Notes: a model not told the origin generated them from the letters alone. A DNA stretch of 64,000 bases from Corinectria fuckeliana (GCA_019137255.1 WPDH01000349.1:26150-90149); one strand, 5' to 3'; shown: positions 12,632 through 24,425, counted from the stretch's first letter. Program-made: numbers and translations.

Positions 12632-13438
12632 ATGGACGACTACTCCACGCCGCTCGCCTCGCTCTCCGTTACCCACGTCTACTATGTAAGTGCTTGAACT
12701 CCTCCTCCTCCTCCCCCTCCTCCACTCTACCGTCCCATGTGAAAACTAACGACTCGCCCCCGCAAGGACCCCAACGACATCGTCTCCCTCGGCTGCGCCT
12801 ACCTCGCCCTCCTCCCGCAGGCCCTATGCGTCGTCTACGCCACCCTCGTCCTCTTCACGCGCGAGGCCGAAGTCGCCCTCATGTTCGCCGGCCAGCTCGC
12901 CTGCGAGGCCATCAACTTCGCCCTCAAGCGCCTGATCAAGGAGGACCGCCCGCGCCGCATCCACGGCAAGGGCTACGGCATGCCCAGCTCCCACGCCCAG
13001 TTCCTGGCCTTCTGGAGCGTCTCGCTCGCCCTCTTCCTGCTCGTCCGCCACCGCCCGCCCAAGGTCCTGCGCGGCCGCGCCGAGAGCAGCGTCCACCGGC
13101 CCTGGTCCCTCCTCGAGCGCTGCGCTCTGAGCGCCGCCGGCGCCGTCATCGCCGGCGCCACGGCCTGGAGCAGGATCTACCTCAACTACCACACCACCAA
13201 GCAGGTCCTTGTGGGCTGTACCGCCGGGGTAGTAAGCGCTGTGGGATGGTTCGGCATCACCAGCGTCGTGCGCCAGATGGGGCTGTTGCGCTGGGCCTTG
13301 GAGACTCCCCTCGCCAGAGCCTTCCGGGTGAGAGACCTTGTGGTAGAAGAAGACATCTGCCAAGCCGGGTGGGAGAAGTGGGAAGAGAAGAGAGCAGGGG
13401 CAGCTCCAGAGACAAGGAAGAAGAAGAAAACTCCTTAG
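12632..13438 (+). CDS. CAX4: Dolichyl-diphosphate phosphatase (CAX4/CWH8 family, PAP2 fold)
   Basis: Two exons (12632-12685, 12767-13438; 81-bp intron) encode 241 residues, close to the 239 of yeast Cax4. The PAP2 phosphatase signature is complete: KRLIKEDRP (about 62-70), PSSHA (about 83), and SRIYLNYHTTKQV (about 143-155), which supply the Lys/Arg, the Ser-His pair and the catalytic His. Several hydrophobic segments fit a multi-pass ER membrane protein. The enzyme hydrolyses dolichyl diphosphate left on the lumenal side after N-glycan transfer, recycling the lipid carrier. The protein ends in KKTP, which fits the KKXX dilysine ER-retrieval signal. The start is fixed by the conserved N-terminal segment that leads into the splice. 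It is divergent from the RBR gene and convergent with the 7TM gene. Confidence 0.93.
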
Positions 13439-13867
13439 GAGCATTGGTGCAACAAGGACTTGCTAGTGAAATAACCAACCTCAAAAGGTTACTGTCTGAA
13501 TGATACCAAATTTCGAAAACAGAGCCACGCTGGGCAGGTTTCCTCTTGTGAAGTTTGTTCATTTCTATCTAAGTATTCTACCTACCAGGCCTGCTATGCT
13601 ATCCTCCCAAAACTCACCAAAAAGCTGTGTCATGTTTGGCTTGCAAGCCAATGAGAAGATCCCACCGTTTCAAGTCAATGAATTTTCACCCAAGCCCCGT
13701 AGGACACACCAAAAAAAAGAAAGCAAAAAAAGAACATTGTACATAAGGAATGAAGTCGTAAAAGGCCGTAAGAGTCCAAATACCCAAGCCGACCACACTC
13801 CTAGTCACAACGGTGATACCGGCCCGAGAGCACCAAGGCACCGCCGCAACGACACACGACACCAACC
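13439..13867. other. Convergent 3' region between CAX4 and the 7TM gene
   Basis: A 429-bp gap between converging genes. It holds the two 3' untranslated regions and an A-rich stretch near 13710-13740 that could serve in polyadenylation. No further gene is seen. Confidence 0.6.
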
Positions 13868-15941
13868 CTAAATCCAGGCTTCCTTTATTGTATCAGGTCC
13901 GGCTCGTGAGCCCGCCCGGCTATGCGGCGCCCGGGAGCTCACAGACGCATTTCTCGACACGTGAGAGCTTTTGGATGTCGTGCGGTAATGCTTCAGCCTG
14001 TTATCCGGTGGGCTGTAGACATCCGGGCTGAGGGTCAGCACCTCGTCCCTGTCCTCATCGCGAGACCCGCCAGCAGACGTTGGGTGGAACCTCTTGTTGC
14101 GCTCCTCCTCTTGGATCGCCTCCTCATCTGGGAGAGTGATGACGGTGATGCCCAGCGGACTTGGCTTCTTAGGGCCCAAGGCCGCCGGGGTGTCTGGGCA
14201 CCCAATGTCGTGGACCTTGTTCGGGTCCTCAGGGAACGTGGAGGTGGGAGGTGGCATGTCACCAACGTTGGAAAACCGGAGGCCGATCTGGACGGTGGCA
14301 GAGGACAACATCGACGACCCCCGTTGGCGGTGCAGTTCCGCCTGGTTGTGGAAGGCCGGCGGTGCAAGGAGGTTCTCCGTTGAGCCCCTTGGCGTGTCAT
14401 CCTGGGGCGGAGGAGGAGCATAGGTGGCGTTGGGTAGAAGGAAATGGGACCTGGGCAGGAGGACTTCTCCAGAGCTGGGGATTTTGCTGTACCAGCTCTT
14501 CGTGAGAGCCTTCAGCGTGGATTTCGTCGACATCCGAGCAGGCTCGGGCGACTTTGGGAAGGACGTGGGCGGGCAGATGATGCCGAGGCTTGGCACGTGG
14601 TGATCCCCGTTTCTGGGCGTGTCAAGCATGTGCAAGTCTGGCGTGTCGGGGGCAACGGACTCGCCGTTGGACGACCTATCGCTGGTGGCTGCCGACATCC
14701 GAGGCTGAGACTGAGACGGAGGGGAGAGTGGCTGGGCAAGCTGAAGTCTAAAGTCGAAATTGCTTGAGCCGCCATCGAAGAAGCCCTTCTCGATGTTTCG
14801 CGAGTCCATACCGTCCCAGTCACTGGGGCCTATCGTTGTGGTTTTGCTCGACCTGAGGAACAGGTACAAGCTGCCTGTCAGGAGCCCTGAGAGGTTGACG
14901 ACGACAGCAGCCACCATGGACGCCGACAACGTATGGTCGCTCTCGACCTGTCCAAAGGAGAGGAAAAAGAAGAAAGGAATCATGAGCGTCTAAGTATTGT
15001 TAGCGGTGTTTCAGCATCGCGGGGATAGTCAAGTGCTTACGTTGGTGACAATTGCAACCACGAGGAAGTAGACCATGCGAGAGGCTTCAATGCGCTCCGT
15101 AGGCCCAAGGTTGGTTGCTTTTATCAACTTGACGGAGATGACGATTGCCTCGACGAGCAGGATGACGACGGCAGAGACGAGAATGCCAAACACGGCCAGC
15201 TTGTAATGCTGCAGAAACCAAACCAGGCAAGCAAAGCAAAAGTTTGGGGGCCGCACCGCAAAGGTGACGACATAAGTGACCAGCAGGCACAGCCCGACAA
15301 CAGCGACGCAGATTAGGACATTCCATTTGCCTCGAGATGGAAAAGGACGTCTCTTCAGGGCTCGAATCGACAGCTCCATCCCGAAAGCGACTTGGAGGTA
15401 GGGAGTGATGAAGAATGCTAGATTGTGTTAGCAGACTGGAGGTATGGCGGCGTCTGGGTTATAGCGTACCAGGTAGCATGAGCTGAGAAGTCTTGGTGCA
15501 TCCGAGAATCATCAGGGCCTCTAGTCCCTTGGACTGCGAAATTGTGAAGATGATTCCCTGAATGGTGATGCCACAGGATAGGACGAAGGGGAAGAGTTCG
15601 GCAGGGCCAATGATTTTGAGCCAAGATGTTCTACGACGGAAAACACCGTCAGTATTTTCATGATTTATTCAGAAGAACAGAGCATACCTCGGATTCCACT
15701 TCGGGTCGGATCTCCTAGCCGTCATACACGACTTCCAGAAGATGCCCACAGCAGTGACAAACGCGGCGACAGCATTGAAGCTTGCGAGGACGATTATTGA
15801 CGTTCGAACCGACTCGGCCGCGGCGAATTTGAGCTCGTTAGCCCAGGCGGAAGTAGTGTTCGTCTGGAAGCGAAAGCCATCGGAGCCATCCCTCAACCAG
15901 AGGTCCTCAGCTCGTGGAGTGCTCCAGCTGCCGCTGTCCAT
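13868..15941 (-). CDS. Seven-transmembrane receptor-like protein with long cytoplasmic tail (uncharacterised fungal family)
   Basis: Four exons (15941-15688, 15630-15470, 15417-15041, 14989-13868; introns of 57, 52 and 51 bp, all GT-AG) give 637 residues. The first 45 residues include an N-glycosylation sequon (NTT) and are probably external. Seven hydrophobic segments follow at roughly 47-69, 92-112, 125-150, 164-187, 201-224, 250-274 and 282-305. The remaining 330 residues are hydrophilic and rich in Ser, Thr and Pro, with TPDL/DTPRN-like phosphorylatable motifs, and end in RAGPDTIKEAWI. The layout (outside N-terminus, seven helices, long inside tail) is that of a G-protein-coupled receptor. 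I see no CFEM domain (so not a classical PTH11 type) and no match to STE2/STE3, cAMP-receptor or opsin motifs. The ligand and even receptor activity are unknown. All exons join in frame, so the gene appears intact. Confidence 0.75.
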
Positions 15942-18900
15942 GTTTTCGGGGTTTCTCGGTTGCCACGAGTGTGGAAGTTAAGTGCAGAACAGAAGATTAA
16001 GGCTTCAAGCCCGAGCAGTGCCGGCACTGCGTTGTTGTCTAGACCATCTATCGGGTAGACATGTCGCAATGCATACGTTAAGAGACGGCGGAGGGGTAAG
16101 GAGGCAGAGATCGCCGTCTTTGGTGGGAGGTTTGACTCGAGACAGGAAGGGTGACAGAGATGATGACAACCTCTTGTGACTTAACCGCCAAGTAACAGAA
16201 GATATGCAGGTCCCGAGTTGCAGACCAGGCCGTTTGGTATTGGTATTGGACCAAGCACAGAGTGGGAGAAAAGAACCAAGTTACAAGAATAGACAGACAA
16301 ATATGCAGTCAATGCAAAAAAGGCTCCTGGCCACGAAAGAAAGTCGAAACGATAACGGTTGAGGTTGACACGAGGTGGATGACGATGAATGCAGAGGGGC
16401 ATAGAGATCTAAATGCTTCCGGCGGCACGACACCGAGCCGATCAGATCCCAAACATGTAGAGAGTCTGCCAGGCCCCGGCTCAACGGCTACTGCTTGGCT
16501 GGAGACATGGGTCAACCGGCTATAGCTATGATGGTGTTTTGGCGTTTTGTGGGTGAGGCCCCTGGCTTGCCACGAGCGATGATACCCAAGGCAGCGCCGC
16601 AACAGGGGGATCTAGACTGCGTGGAGGCCTTGGAGGCCTTGCGCAGTAGGTTGCCGCATCTAGTTTGGCCAGACTCCAGTGGCGATGGCTGCTTAGACGG
16701 GAGTCCCGACCCGAGTTGCCGGGGACTTCGGCAGATAAAGCATTAATTGCAGCATCGCTGGCAGTATTGCTTGCAGTCGATACGATTCCCCATTATCCGT
16801 CCTGCATGCATGAATGTGGACGGCTTGCTGTCAACGATCGCCAAGTGGCAGATCTCAGTGGACGCCAGCCTTAAGTTAATGCGCGTTGAATAATGGAAGG
16901 CCTTGGGGCAAGAGTGCAGTCTTGGATACGAGTCATTAGGAAGCAAGCTAGAGCCGAGATGACTTCAAGCAACGAGTAAGACGAAGATCGAGACGCGGGG
17001 AGAGGCCAGACCAAGGCCGGCGGCGGAGGCTGAAGCATTGCTGGAACAAGATGGAGTTTCGAGATGTTGGATGGCGGGAGGTGAGGTTGAGAAAGCAATG
17101 GCGCTAAGCCGGATCGGGTCTGGCACAGCCTCTTGACATCCTGACAAACAGCACTCGCTTCGACAATAAAACAAACCCCGACAGGGGAAGGGGGGGGAGG
17201 GGAGGGGAGGGGGAAGGGAAAATCCCATACATAGTTGCAGCCCTGAAGAGGCGAGAGAGTGGAAAAGAAGGGTCTCGATGGAACAGCAAGACGGATCCGC
17301 GAGTTACCGAAACCCTCCAGCCAACGGGAATGCCCAAAAGCGTCCTACCCTGCCTCTCAACCCTGCTATAGCACTTACACGGACATTTATTATACCCTGG
17401 CCTGAGCTCCGTTAGTCTACGAGGGACATCCCCCTCATTACTAAGACGGAGAATAACGGCTCTAACGTCGATGAGGCTAACAGCACCGCGCCGACCGGCC
17501 GAACACGGCAAAATAGCCATATCTGAGCGGCGTGCCTCATCAGTCTGTTTCAACGCCAAGCCTTTCCAGGCGAACGGCCCGCATGCCACGCTTTAACGCT
17601 CTGACTCTCGGCCGTGTAAGCGATCGAGGCTGGTCCCTGTTCCCTTTTCCAGAGGCTTGACGAGCCGGACAAACGAGATCTCTCCCCCCTTAAAATCCTC
17701 CATTCCGTGGAGACAGGCCGTCGGGTGTGACAGGGCGATCCGCGGGATGCCAAGCCTAGACGGAGTGAAATGGAAGAGAATGGCGTGCCAAACTAGCAAA
17801 GCAATAGTACAGTACAAACGATCTTAGCCGCCCGTCGCTAAGAGATCCGACGACGATGGTTTCGAAGTCTTCAGCCGCAGCGACATGGTGCACCAAAGAA
17901 GCTGGGTTAGGTGTTCGTCTCCATCCCAACAGCCACCAAAAGACGAGCAGGACATGTTCTACCCTCTGACCAACGCCAATACCCACCACGGCCACGGCAG
18001 ACATCAAGCCCTTGCTACCCAAGTTTAATCAATACACGACCAAACGAAGGCGATGGGGTTAAGCACGCGATGTCACCGAGGGCTCGGGCCCCGAGCCCCG
18101 CTCAATCAACCTGCGACCGGAACTGCGAAGTCTTGACTACCTATCTACCTACCTAGATTTACCTAGTCTAGATCGGCACTCTAAGGGAACATTGGGGTAG
18201 CACTCTGGGCACTGAGCACTGAGCATTGAGCACTGGAGGTATTGGTCTAGTCTGTCTGCGGTGGGAACCCCGCGTGCTGGGACCTCTCTGGCTGCTGGTT
18301 GCTGGACCTTTTGCTGCAAGGTCGGCCCCCGCTCTGCGCCGAGGAGGTTTCCGAGACGGGGTAAAAGAGGGCTGTCGAGGACTCCAAGACTTCTCCTTGG
18401 TTCGCATGTTACCGTGTGGTGCTGTTACGGGGCTGAAGGTCGCGGTAGATGGAACAGCTACGATAAGACTAGCAAACTGCTCTAAGTTGCCCAAGCTTCT
18501 TGTTTCGAAGCCAGATGGAGCCAAGCAGGACGGGAGAGAGAAAAGAATCCGAGACGAAAGCACCGGGGACTTCCGCAAAAGACAACCAGGCTCTCTCTCT
18601 CGGAAATGGACCGGTTACAACACGGGCACAAAGAACGTCGTTTTAATTCACGGACGGGAGCTCTCGCACTCAGTCCTGCCAGCGGCGGTCAGCTACACAG
18701 TCATGGCCACCTCCCCTGCACGCATTCGCTCACAAGACGTAACAAGCAAGACGACAGGGAGGATTGCTACTCTTTCCGCCTTTGCACCGTAGCTTGCAGC
18801 TAATTTTCCTTCCTTCTTCCTTCCTTCGACAACCCGAGGTCTGTACGTCTGCTGCCTGACAGTCCGGAGACAAAGGTCCGCAGAGCACATGTCAAACAGA

Positions 18901-19520
18901 GATCTCTGCGTGTCACAATGGGTCACATTAGAGGGGTAGCCAATCGTGAACGTATCACCACGGGTGTACAGCAGAATAGGAAGTAAGCAAGCAAGCAATG
19001 CCAGCGAAAAGTCACCGTACCCGCGTAAAGAAAAGCCCGCACCTTTGGACGGAAAGCGCGCGTCTTGGAAATGCCATGCTTCCGCGGGCGGGCAGGCAGG
19101 CAAACCACCTTGCCATCATGCAGTTTTTCCAAGTTCGGCTTCTCAGATTGCCTTGGAAATGAGCAAAGATGCATCTTCTTCTCTCGCAAACTGACTTCAC
19201 CAGACGTTATGAACCGCCACACAATCCCCTCCCCCTCGATGTGGCGTAATTGCCCGCCCATCCATCAGGTGGCAAGCCCCCGCTATTGTCCCGGGAAGTG
19301 GAGCTCGCCCGTCATTGAGAGCCTCAGGCCCCCAGTGTTGCGTTGCACAACGAGACGAGAAGCAGGCACTTGGCACGCCGAAGGAGTGCGGGGAGTGAGG
19401 ACGGAACCCCGCCATTGCTTGCCTATTTTGCTCCGTAGCTCGTTGCTTGTTGCTCGTTGCCCGCAGCAAGCACAGCTCTCATGACGTTTCTGGCTGTGGC
19501 GCTGGTGTGTGCCTTGGTCA

Positions 19521-19528
19521 TGACGTCA
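19521..19528. promoter_or_regulatory. CRE-type palindrome TGACGTCA
   Basis: A perfect 8-bp cAMP-response-element palindrome, the site bound by CREB/ATF-type bZIP proteins, lies 450 bp upstream of the grg-1 start codon. A role in glucose or stress control of grg-1 is inferred from position only. Confidence 0.5.
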
Positions 19529-19834
19529 ACGAAGCCTTCAAACCACCGCGAATGAGCACTCATCTGTCGGAATAGCTTCTGCGTGAACCAATCCAGTCCG
19601 TTTCAATGTGGATCAATTGTGCCAATGGAGACAAGCAGCACCTTTAAACCCTCGGGAGGACCATTTGTTCCTGCACCACAAATGCAGCTCTGAGTCTATG
19701 ACGCGATGTTGATGTTGGCTCTTCACATGATAGACCCTGAGGACCAAACAACGATCGGCGATCAAACACAGATCAATCGGCTGATGACGGTGAATGACAA
19801 GATGTGCCTGCCTTGCTCGTAAGGCCAGCTCCCC

Positions 19835-19842
19835 TATAAAAA
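19835..19842 (+). promoter_or_regulatory. TATA box of grg-1 (TATAAAAA)
   Basis: TATAAAAA lies 137 bp upstream of the ATG and is followed by a pyrimidine-rich and then CAAC/CCAA-rich leader with few G residues, typical of highly expressed fungal genes. Transcription probably starts around 19865-19880. Confidence 0.7.
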
Positions 19843-19971
19843 CTCAAGTCACTCCGCCCAACCTCAACCTTTTTTCTTCATCAACCACCACCACATCTTC
19901 TCACATCACTTCAACTTCAACACACCCAACCAACCACCAAACAATCAAACAAACAACCCACCAACTTCACA

Positions 19972-20239
19972 ATGGATTCCGTCAAGCAAGGTGCCAACTA
20001 CGTCTCGGAGCAGGTCCAGAAGGCCACTTCCGGTGCCTCCAAGGAGGGTAACAAGGAGGTTGCCAAGGACTCCAACGCCTCCATCGGCACTCGGTAAGTT
20101 TTGACTCTCTGCCGCCTACTCGTGGTAGTTTTCAACTAACATTCCTCTCAGTGCCTCCGCTGCCAAGGATGCTGTTGGCGACAAGGCTAACGAGTCTGGT
20201 CACGGTGCCAAGGCCGATGCCCACAAGGAGGCCATCTAA
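19972..20239 (+). CDS. grg-1: Glucose-repressible / clock-controlled small protein (GRG-1/CCG-1)
   Basis: Two exons (19972-20093 and 20152-20239; 58-bp intron) encode 69 residues, close to the 71 of Neurospora GRG-1/CCG-1. The protein starts MDSVKQGANYVSEQVQKATS and ends GAKADAHKEAI. It is hydrophilic and rich in Lys, Ala, Ser and Gly, with no cysteine or membrane segment. The family is strongly induced by glucose loss, stress and, in Neurospora, the circadian clock; its biochemical role is not known. Codons are almost all C- or G-ending or the preferred GGT/GCC, as in very highly expressed genes. The strong TATA box and G-poor leader agree. It converges with the EBP gene. Confidence 0.93.
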
Positions 20240-20759
20240 GCTCGCCCCGAGCACGAATGAGGGACACGAAATGTTATGATCGGTGGATGGCAACAAGCTC
20301 ATAGTGAGAGCATGACCAGTACGGCTGAGAAGCACGGCATTCAGATACCCTAAATAGTTCCTTCAATCAACGAACTTTTAACACCAGCTTGGTTTCTTTT
20401 GATGATTTTGCGTGCATGTTCTTCCGGCTCTTCGTCGTCATCTGCCACTCTATCTTTCAAGACATCATCAACGCGGGCCAAGTCAAAATACGCGATTGTC
20501 ATCGGTGATTTATGGCGTTGTTGAGCTTTCGGGTGTCTTGTTTAGCCTACGTGACGAGGCAACCTCTTCCCCTCGTCCAATTCACTCCGACCGACCCTAA
20601 GGCCCGTCTCCGCATACGCCTGCTGCTCAGAAACAGCACCTCGGCCAAGTGGCGTCCAGGTCTGCAGCCCATTCCATATTGGTGCGTCGATAAAATTGTA
20701 CATGTTCCGTCCCTACTCTTGTCGTCTAGCATTTGAGCTTTGATTTCTAGGTCAGTTGC
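20240..20759. other. Convergent 3' region between grg-1 and the EBP gene
   Basis: 520 bp containing the two 3' untranslated regions. No gene or structured element is evident. Confidence 0.55.
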
Positions 20760-21584
20760 TCACAGGTTTTTCTTCACCAGTCGCTCATTCAGCGCACCCG
20801 AAATATCACGAACTGAGTACCAGATGACCCAAAGCGGGATCCACACCCACAAGGTGTTGAAAAAGACGAGGTACACCCAAAGGTACATGAAGTTGGTGGT
20901 GTCGAGGTTGAGGTTACCAGTCAGCCACTCGGGACAGAAGGTCATGAAGCCGCCATACAGCTCGCAGGTGGCCAGGATGATCATCCAGACGCTGGCCTTG
21001 GGGTCCTTCTTGGCGAGGCAGTAGCAGACATACACAGCGAGAGGACCGTCGAAGAAGACGGTCAGCAGCTCGAGACTGACGACGCCCTAGTTCCAACCAG
21101 TCAGCGTATTTCATCATGAACCGTCTACGTATCACGTAGAAACTCGTCGTCTCGAGCCCAGGCCGACAACACGCACCAGGTCCACGCCCGCCCACCGCTT
21201 GTCCGCCTTGGCATAGACATTCCACAGCTGGGCGAACGGGTTGCTGCCCGCGGACTGCGCGCCGTACAGGCGGTCGCTGTGCCCCAGGAAGTTGTGCGGC
21301 GTCGGGAAGAAGGCGGCGAGGTCGGGGTCGAGGTCCCCGACGGGCTGGTGGGAGAAGAAGCACAGGTACAGGAAGCTGCCCTCGAGGACGAAGTGGCACA
21401 GCGCGTCGGCGAGGTGCCAGATGAAGAGGAAGCGCAGGGTGCCGGGGGAGGCCGGCGCGAGGAACCGGCGCGACGCGGCGTAGGCGACGAGGACGATGGC
21501 GAGCGTCGAGAGCAGTGAGATGATGGTTGTCTGGTCGAAGAGGTCGGGCGGGAGAGACGAGGCGAAGGAGGAGGCGGCTGCCAT
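20760..21584 (-). CDS. EBP/EXPERA-family sterol delta8-delta7 isomerase-like membrane protein
   Basis: Two exons (21584-21177 and 21086-20760; 90-bp intron) give 244 residues, the usual EBP size (about 230). About five hydrophobic helices are visible. Residues matching the EBP active site are in place: the His and Glu of HFVLEG in the second helix (about 63-68) and the Glu of ELYGGFMTFCPEW (about 177-189). Human EBP isomerises the delta8 double bond of sterol intermediates to delta7 in the ER. Fungi normally use the unrelated ERG2 protein for this step, so the substrate of this fungal EBP-like protein is uncertain. The C-terminus is KKNL, a KKXX dilysine ER-retrieval signal, which supports ER residence. 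The start was taken at the first ATG, whose context is good (GCAATGGCAG). Confidence 0.85.
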
Positions 21585-22531
21585 TGCGACGATTGGTCAA
21601 GGGAGGGGATTCGGTCGATGGAGATTGCAATGGAGCTTCCCGGTTTGGCTTGCGGACGTGCTCCAATGCTGGAGTCTCTGGATGGCGAGAGGTAAAGCTC
21701 CAGGATACGTCGTCAAGTTACCCAGCTATTAGCTGTTCCTTGTCAGGCGGTGTCGGCACTGATACCGAGGCTGGGTGTGTGTGGGGTTGCCTTGCAAGAC
21801 CAGGGTTGCTATCTGCACAACATCTGCACAACATCATAGATAACCTATGCACGACGACCTAATACGGTAAAGATGCCCAACTTGCAGTCCATCCTCCCAT
21901 CAACGCCGACTTCACCTTGCTACCATTTCCATACCAGACTACCTAACGTACCTAGATACTTACACAAACTGCGAGTTTAGTTGTCAAAACCAATACGTCA
22001 ATGAAAATCTCGCGAAAAGCGGCTCGCTTCCTCCACGTAGCGCGGCTCCCCTCCAAACCAGCTTTCTTCACCCGGTGACTTCCTCTTCCTTGCCGCATTC
22101 GATGTCTAAGCACCGACAAAGGGATGGCGTGGTTCAATGGAATAACGGCGGGTGTGACTGACTGACTGACTATTATATTACATCTCCAAGCAACTCCGTC
22201 GTCGCAGGCGTCGGGTCAACTAGCTTGCCACGGTCAATTGGAGGTCTCCTTTGCTGGGAAGCAGTTTACAGTACACGTTTGGCAAGCACGCTTCAGAGGC
22301 AGAGACCAACGACAGCATACGTCCAAGATGACCTTTTAGAATTGATCCGTTTTTCCTCAAATCGGTTTCCACTTGCCTGAAAATTGCAGTGGTGTATGTG
22401 TATAAGTACAACATGGTATGCATAGTCTTCCAGTCCCGTATATAAGTATGTACTATAAGTATGTATAAGCCCAAACCAAAAACAAATTCCAGCATCCTCA
22501 TAACCCGTCCTCAACTCCCCTTACTACTCCT
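21585..22531. other. Intergenic region between the EBP gene and NAD kinase
   Basis: About 950 bp, mostly the promoter of the leftward EBP gene and the 3' region of the NAD kinase. A short GACTGACTGACTGACT tandem lies near 22157. No gene is supported. Confidence 0.55.
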
Positions 22532-24425
22532 TCACTTCTCCCACTTACTGAAGCTCTTCTGCTTCTGCCTCGTGTTCCACCCGAGCTTGCCGCTGATGCT
22601 GTTCACCCAGTCCTCGCTCCGCCGGCCCTCGGCCTGCACCGAGGCGAACGGGAACCGGCTCGCGCTGATGGTCACATAATCGCCGGGCTTGAGCTCGATG
22701 CGCTCGCGCCCGTCGAAGCTCGCCCACGACGCCGTGCGCGCGTTGTACGGCACCCCGACCCGCAGCACGATCGTGTCCGGGAGGATGATGGGCCGGAAGG
22801 AGAGCGTGTGCGCGCACACGGCCGTCACGAGCATCACGGGGTTCTCTGGGTGGCAGAGCGAACCGCCCGCGGCGAGGTTATAGGCTGTTGATCCCGTGGG
22901 TGTTGACACGCAGACGCCGTCGGCTAGCACCGACGTAAAGTGTTCATCGTCCCCAAATATCTCGGTATACGACATGGCTGATGGACACGTTAGATCGTTG
23001 CGCCCCTTTTGTGGCGACTGCGGTAGGGAGTTCTTACTCGGGTTGGGGCCTCGGTCTACCACCACCTCGTTCAAAACCTCAAACGTGCCATCCGGCCGGT
23101 GAGTATGCTCATCCTCGCTCTCTTCACCAACCAGCTCCTCTACCAAGTCTCGCTTGCGGTGCACTTCCTCCTCATCCTCTTCCGATCCCTGTTCGATCTC
23201 AGACGTCTTTCTTGGTTGGCTCCTCATCACGGTGCCCTCGAACCGTAGTCGCAAGCTGACCGTAACGCCCTTGGTGAAGGCCGTAATAAGAGTTCCTTGA
23301 TAGTCCTCAAAGTCGAACTTGGTCAGGAATCCGAGACTTCCAAGCGCAAAACTCAAGACAGGCGGTACTATACGCTGGAACAGCCAGCTGGCGTATAGCA
23401 CTGTCCCGTCGCCTCCCAGTGAAATGACAAAGTCGAACATGTGGGGCCGTAGTCTGCACATCTCTTCGTCCCAGTGCCTGAGCCGCTTGCGGATGGAGTC
23501 GCGCGCTGTCTCCTCGTCAATCTCCCCGGACGCCGCGTAGCCCTTGCACACCTCGTCGATGAGGCCGTTGGCATCAAATTTCTTGTTCGTTTTGAGCTTG
23601 TCCTGGATGTACACCGTGTACTTGACCTCGCGATCCTGATGAAGCAGCCACCGCGTCAGCTCGCGGGTCTTAGGTATCAGGTCCTGATCGTAAATCTTGG
23701 TGAGGAGGAATATAGTCTTCACGCGGAAGCGGATCCGCATGCTGCTTAGCCGGCGACTCAGATTGCGAACCCCCCAGGCCATGTCGCTGAGTTGCTGTTT
23801 GGTGAGGAGGCGGCTGTGCACGTCGTCGTAGTTCGCGAGGTCCACTTCCGACATGCTCTTGGTGATCTCCTGGGTCCACGCCTTTTGGTCGACCTGACCG
23901 CCGTCGGCGTGTTCGAGGCTGTCCATGTCGATGACGGCGCGGTCCTTCTTTTCGGAGTCGGGCTCGGTCTTGAGGTCGATAATGGCATCGAGGCTATTGT
24001 CCCGCTGCTTGTCGACGGCTTCGATGCTGTTGTTGGTCAGGCTGGGGTATGAGGTCGAACCCTGGGAATACTCCGAGTCGACCTCGCTGGTGGAGCTGGC
24101 GGCATCTTTGGCTCGGCGCTGGCTTTCGAGGAATTGGTGAACGAGGCATTCGGTGCGACGGGCTGGGTGTCGGCTCAACGGCGTCTTGATGTCAGAGGAG
24201 ACCATGGAGCTCTTGCGGCGGTATGGATTGCCGGGTTCGAAGACGACCTACACGGGGCGAGGGGGATTGTCAGAGTCTTGGATCTTCATAAAGACGGTTG
24301 AAAAGTATGCAGATACACCTGGGCTGCAGTCGTACCTCGACTTCCTTGCCAATTTCATCAGAGCTATCATCGTCGCTATCGGCGTCAAAGGAGATGTGTT
24401 TAGCCGCCCTCTCGCCCATAGTCAT
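22532..24425 (-). CDS. NAD(H) kinase (ATP-NAD kinase family)
   Basis: Three exons (24425-24336, 24247-23038, 22977-22532; introns of 88 and 60 bp) give 581 residues. The catalytic core has SLGGDGTVLYASWLFQ (GGDG motif), then NEVVVDRGPNP (the NE/D motif), and TPTGSTAYNLAAGGSL, all hallmarks of NAD kinases. The enzyme phosphorylates NAD(H) with ATP to make NADP(H) and is probably cytosolic, as in yeast Utr1/Yef1. The first 110 residues are acidic and Ser-rich and probably regulatory. An acidic insert (EEDEEEVHRKRD) lies inside the core. The start ATG at 24425 joins in phase across the first intron. The second intron is 60 bp without an in-frame stop; splicing it restores the expected block NPTMSYTEIFGDDEHF, so I treat it as an intron. 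Confidence 0.92.

Larger units (their letters stand above)
15942..19971. other. 4-kb divergent intergenic region upstream of grg-1
   Basis: The region lies between the 7TM gene and grg-1 and probably contains extended control DNA for both. No protein-coding frame is convincing. GA/G-rich stretches occur near 17180-17220. From about 17390 to 17700 the sequence looks different in texture and might be an old repeat relic, but I could not identify it. A perfect CRE-type palindrome (19521) and a TATA box (19835) lie in the last 500 bp. Confidence 0.55.

Noticed and set aside
17390..17700. Stretch that resembles an old repeat or structured RNA
   Set aside because: I could not match it to rRNA, tRNA or a known element, and no terminal repeats are visible.
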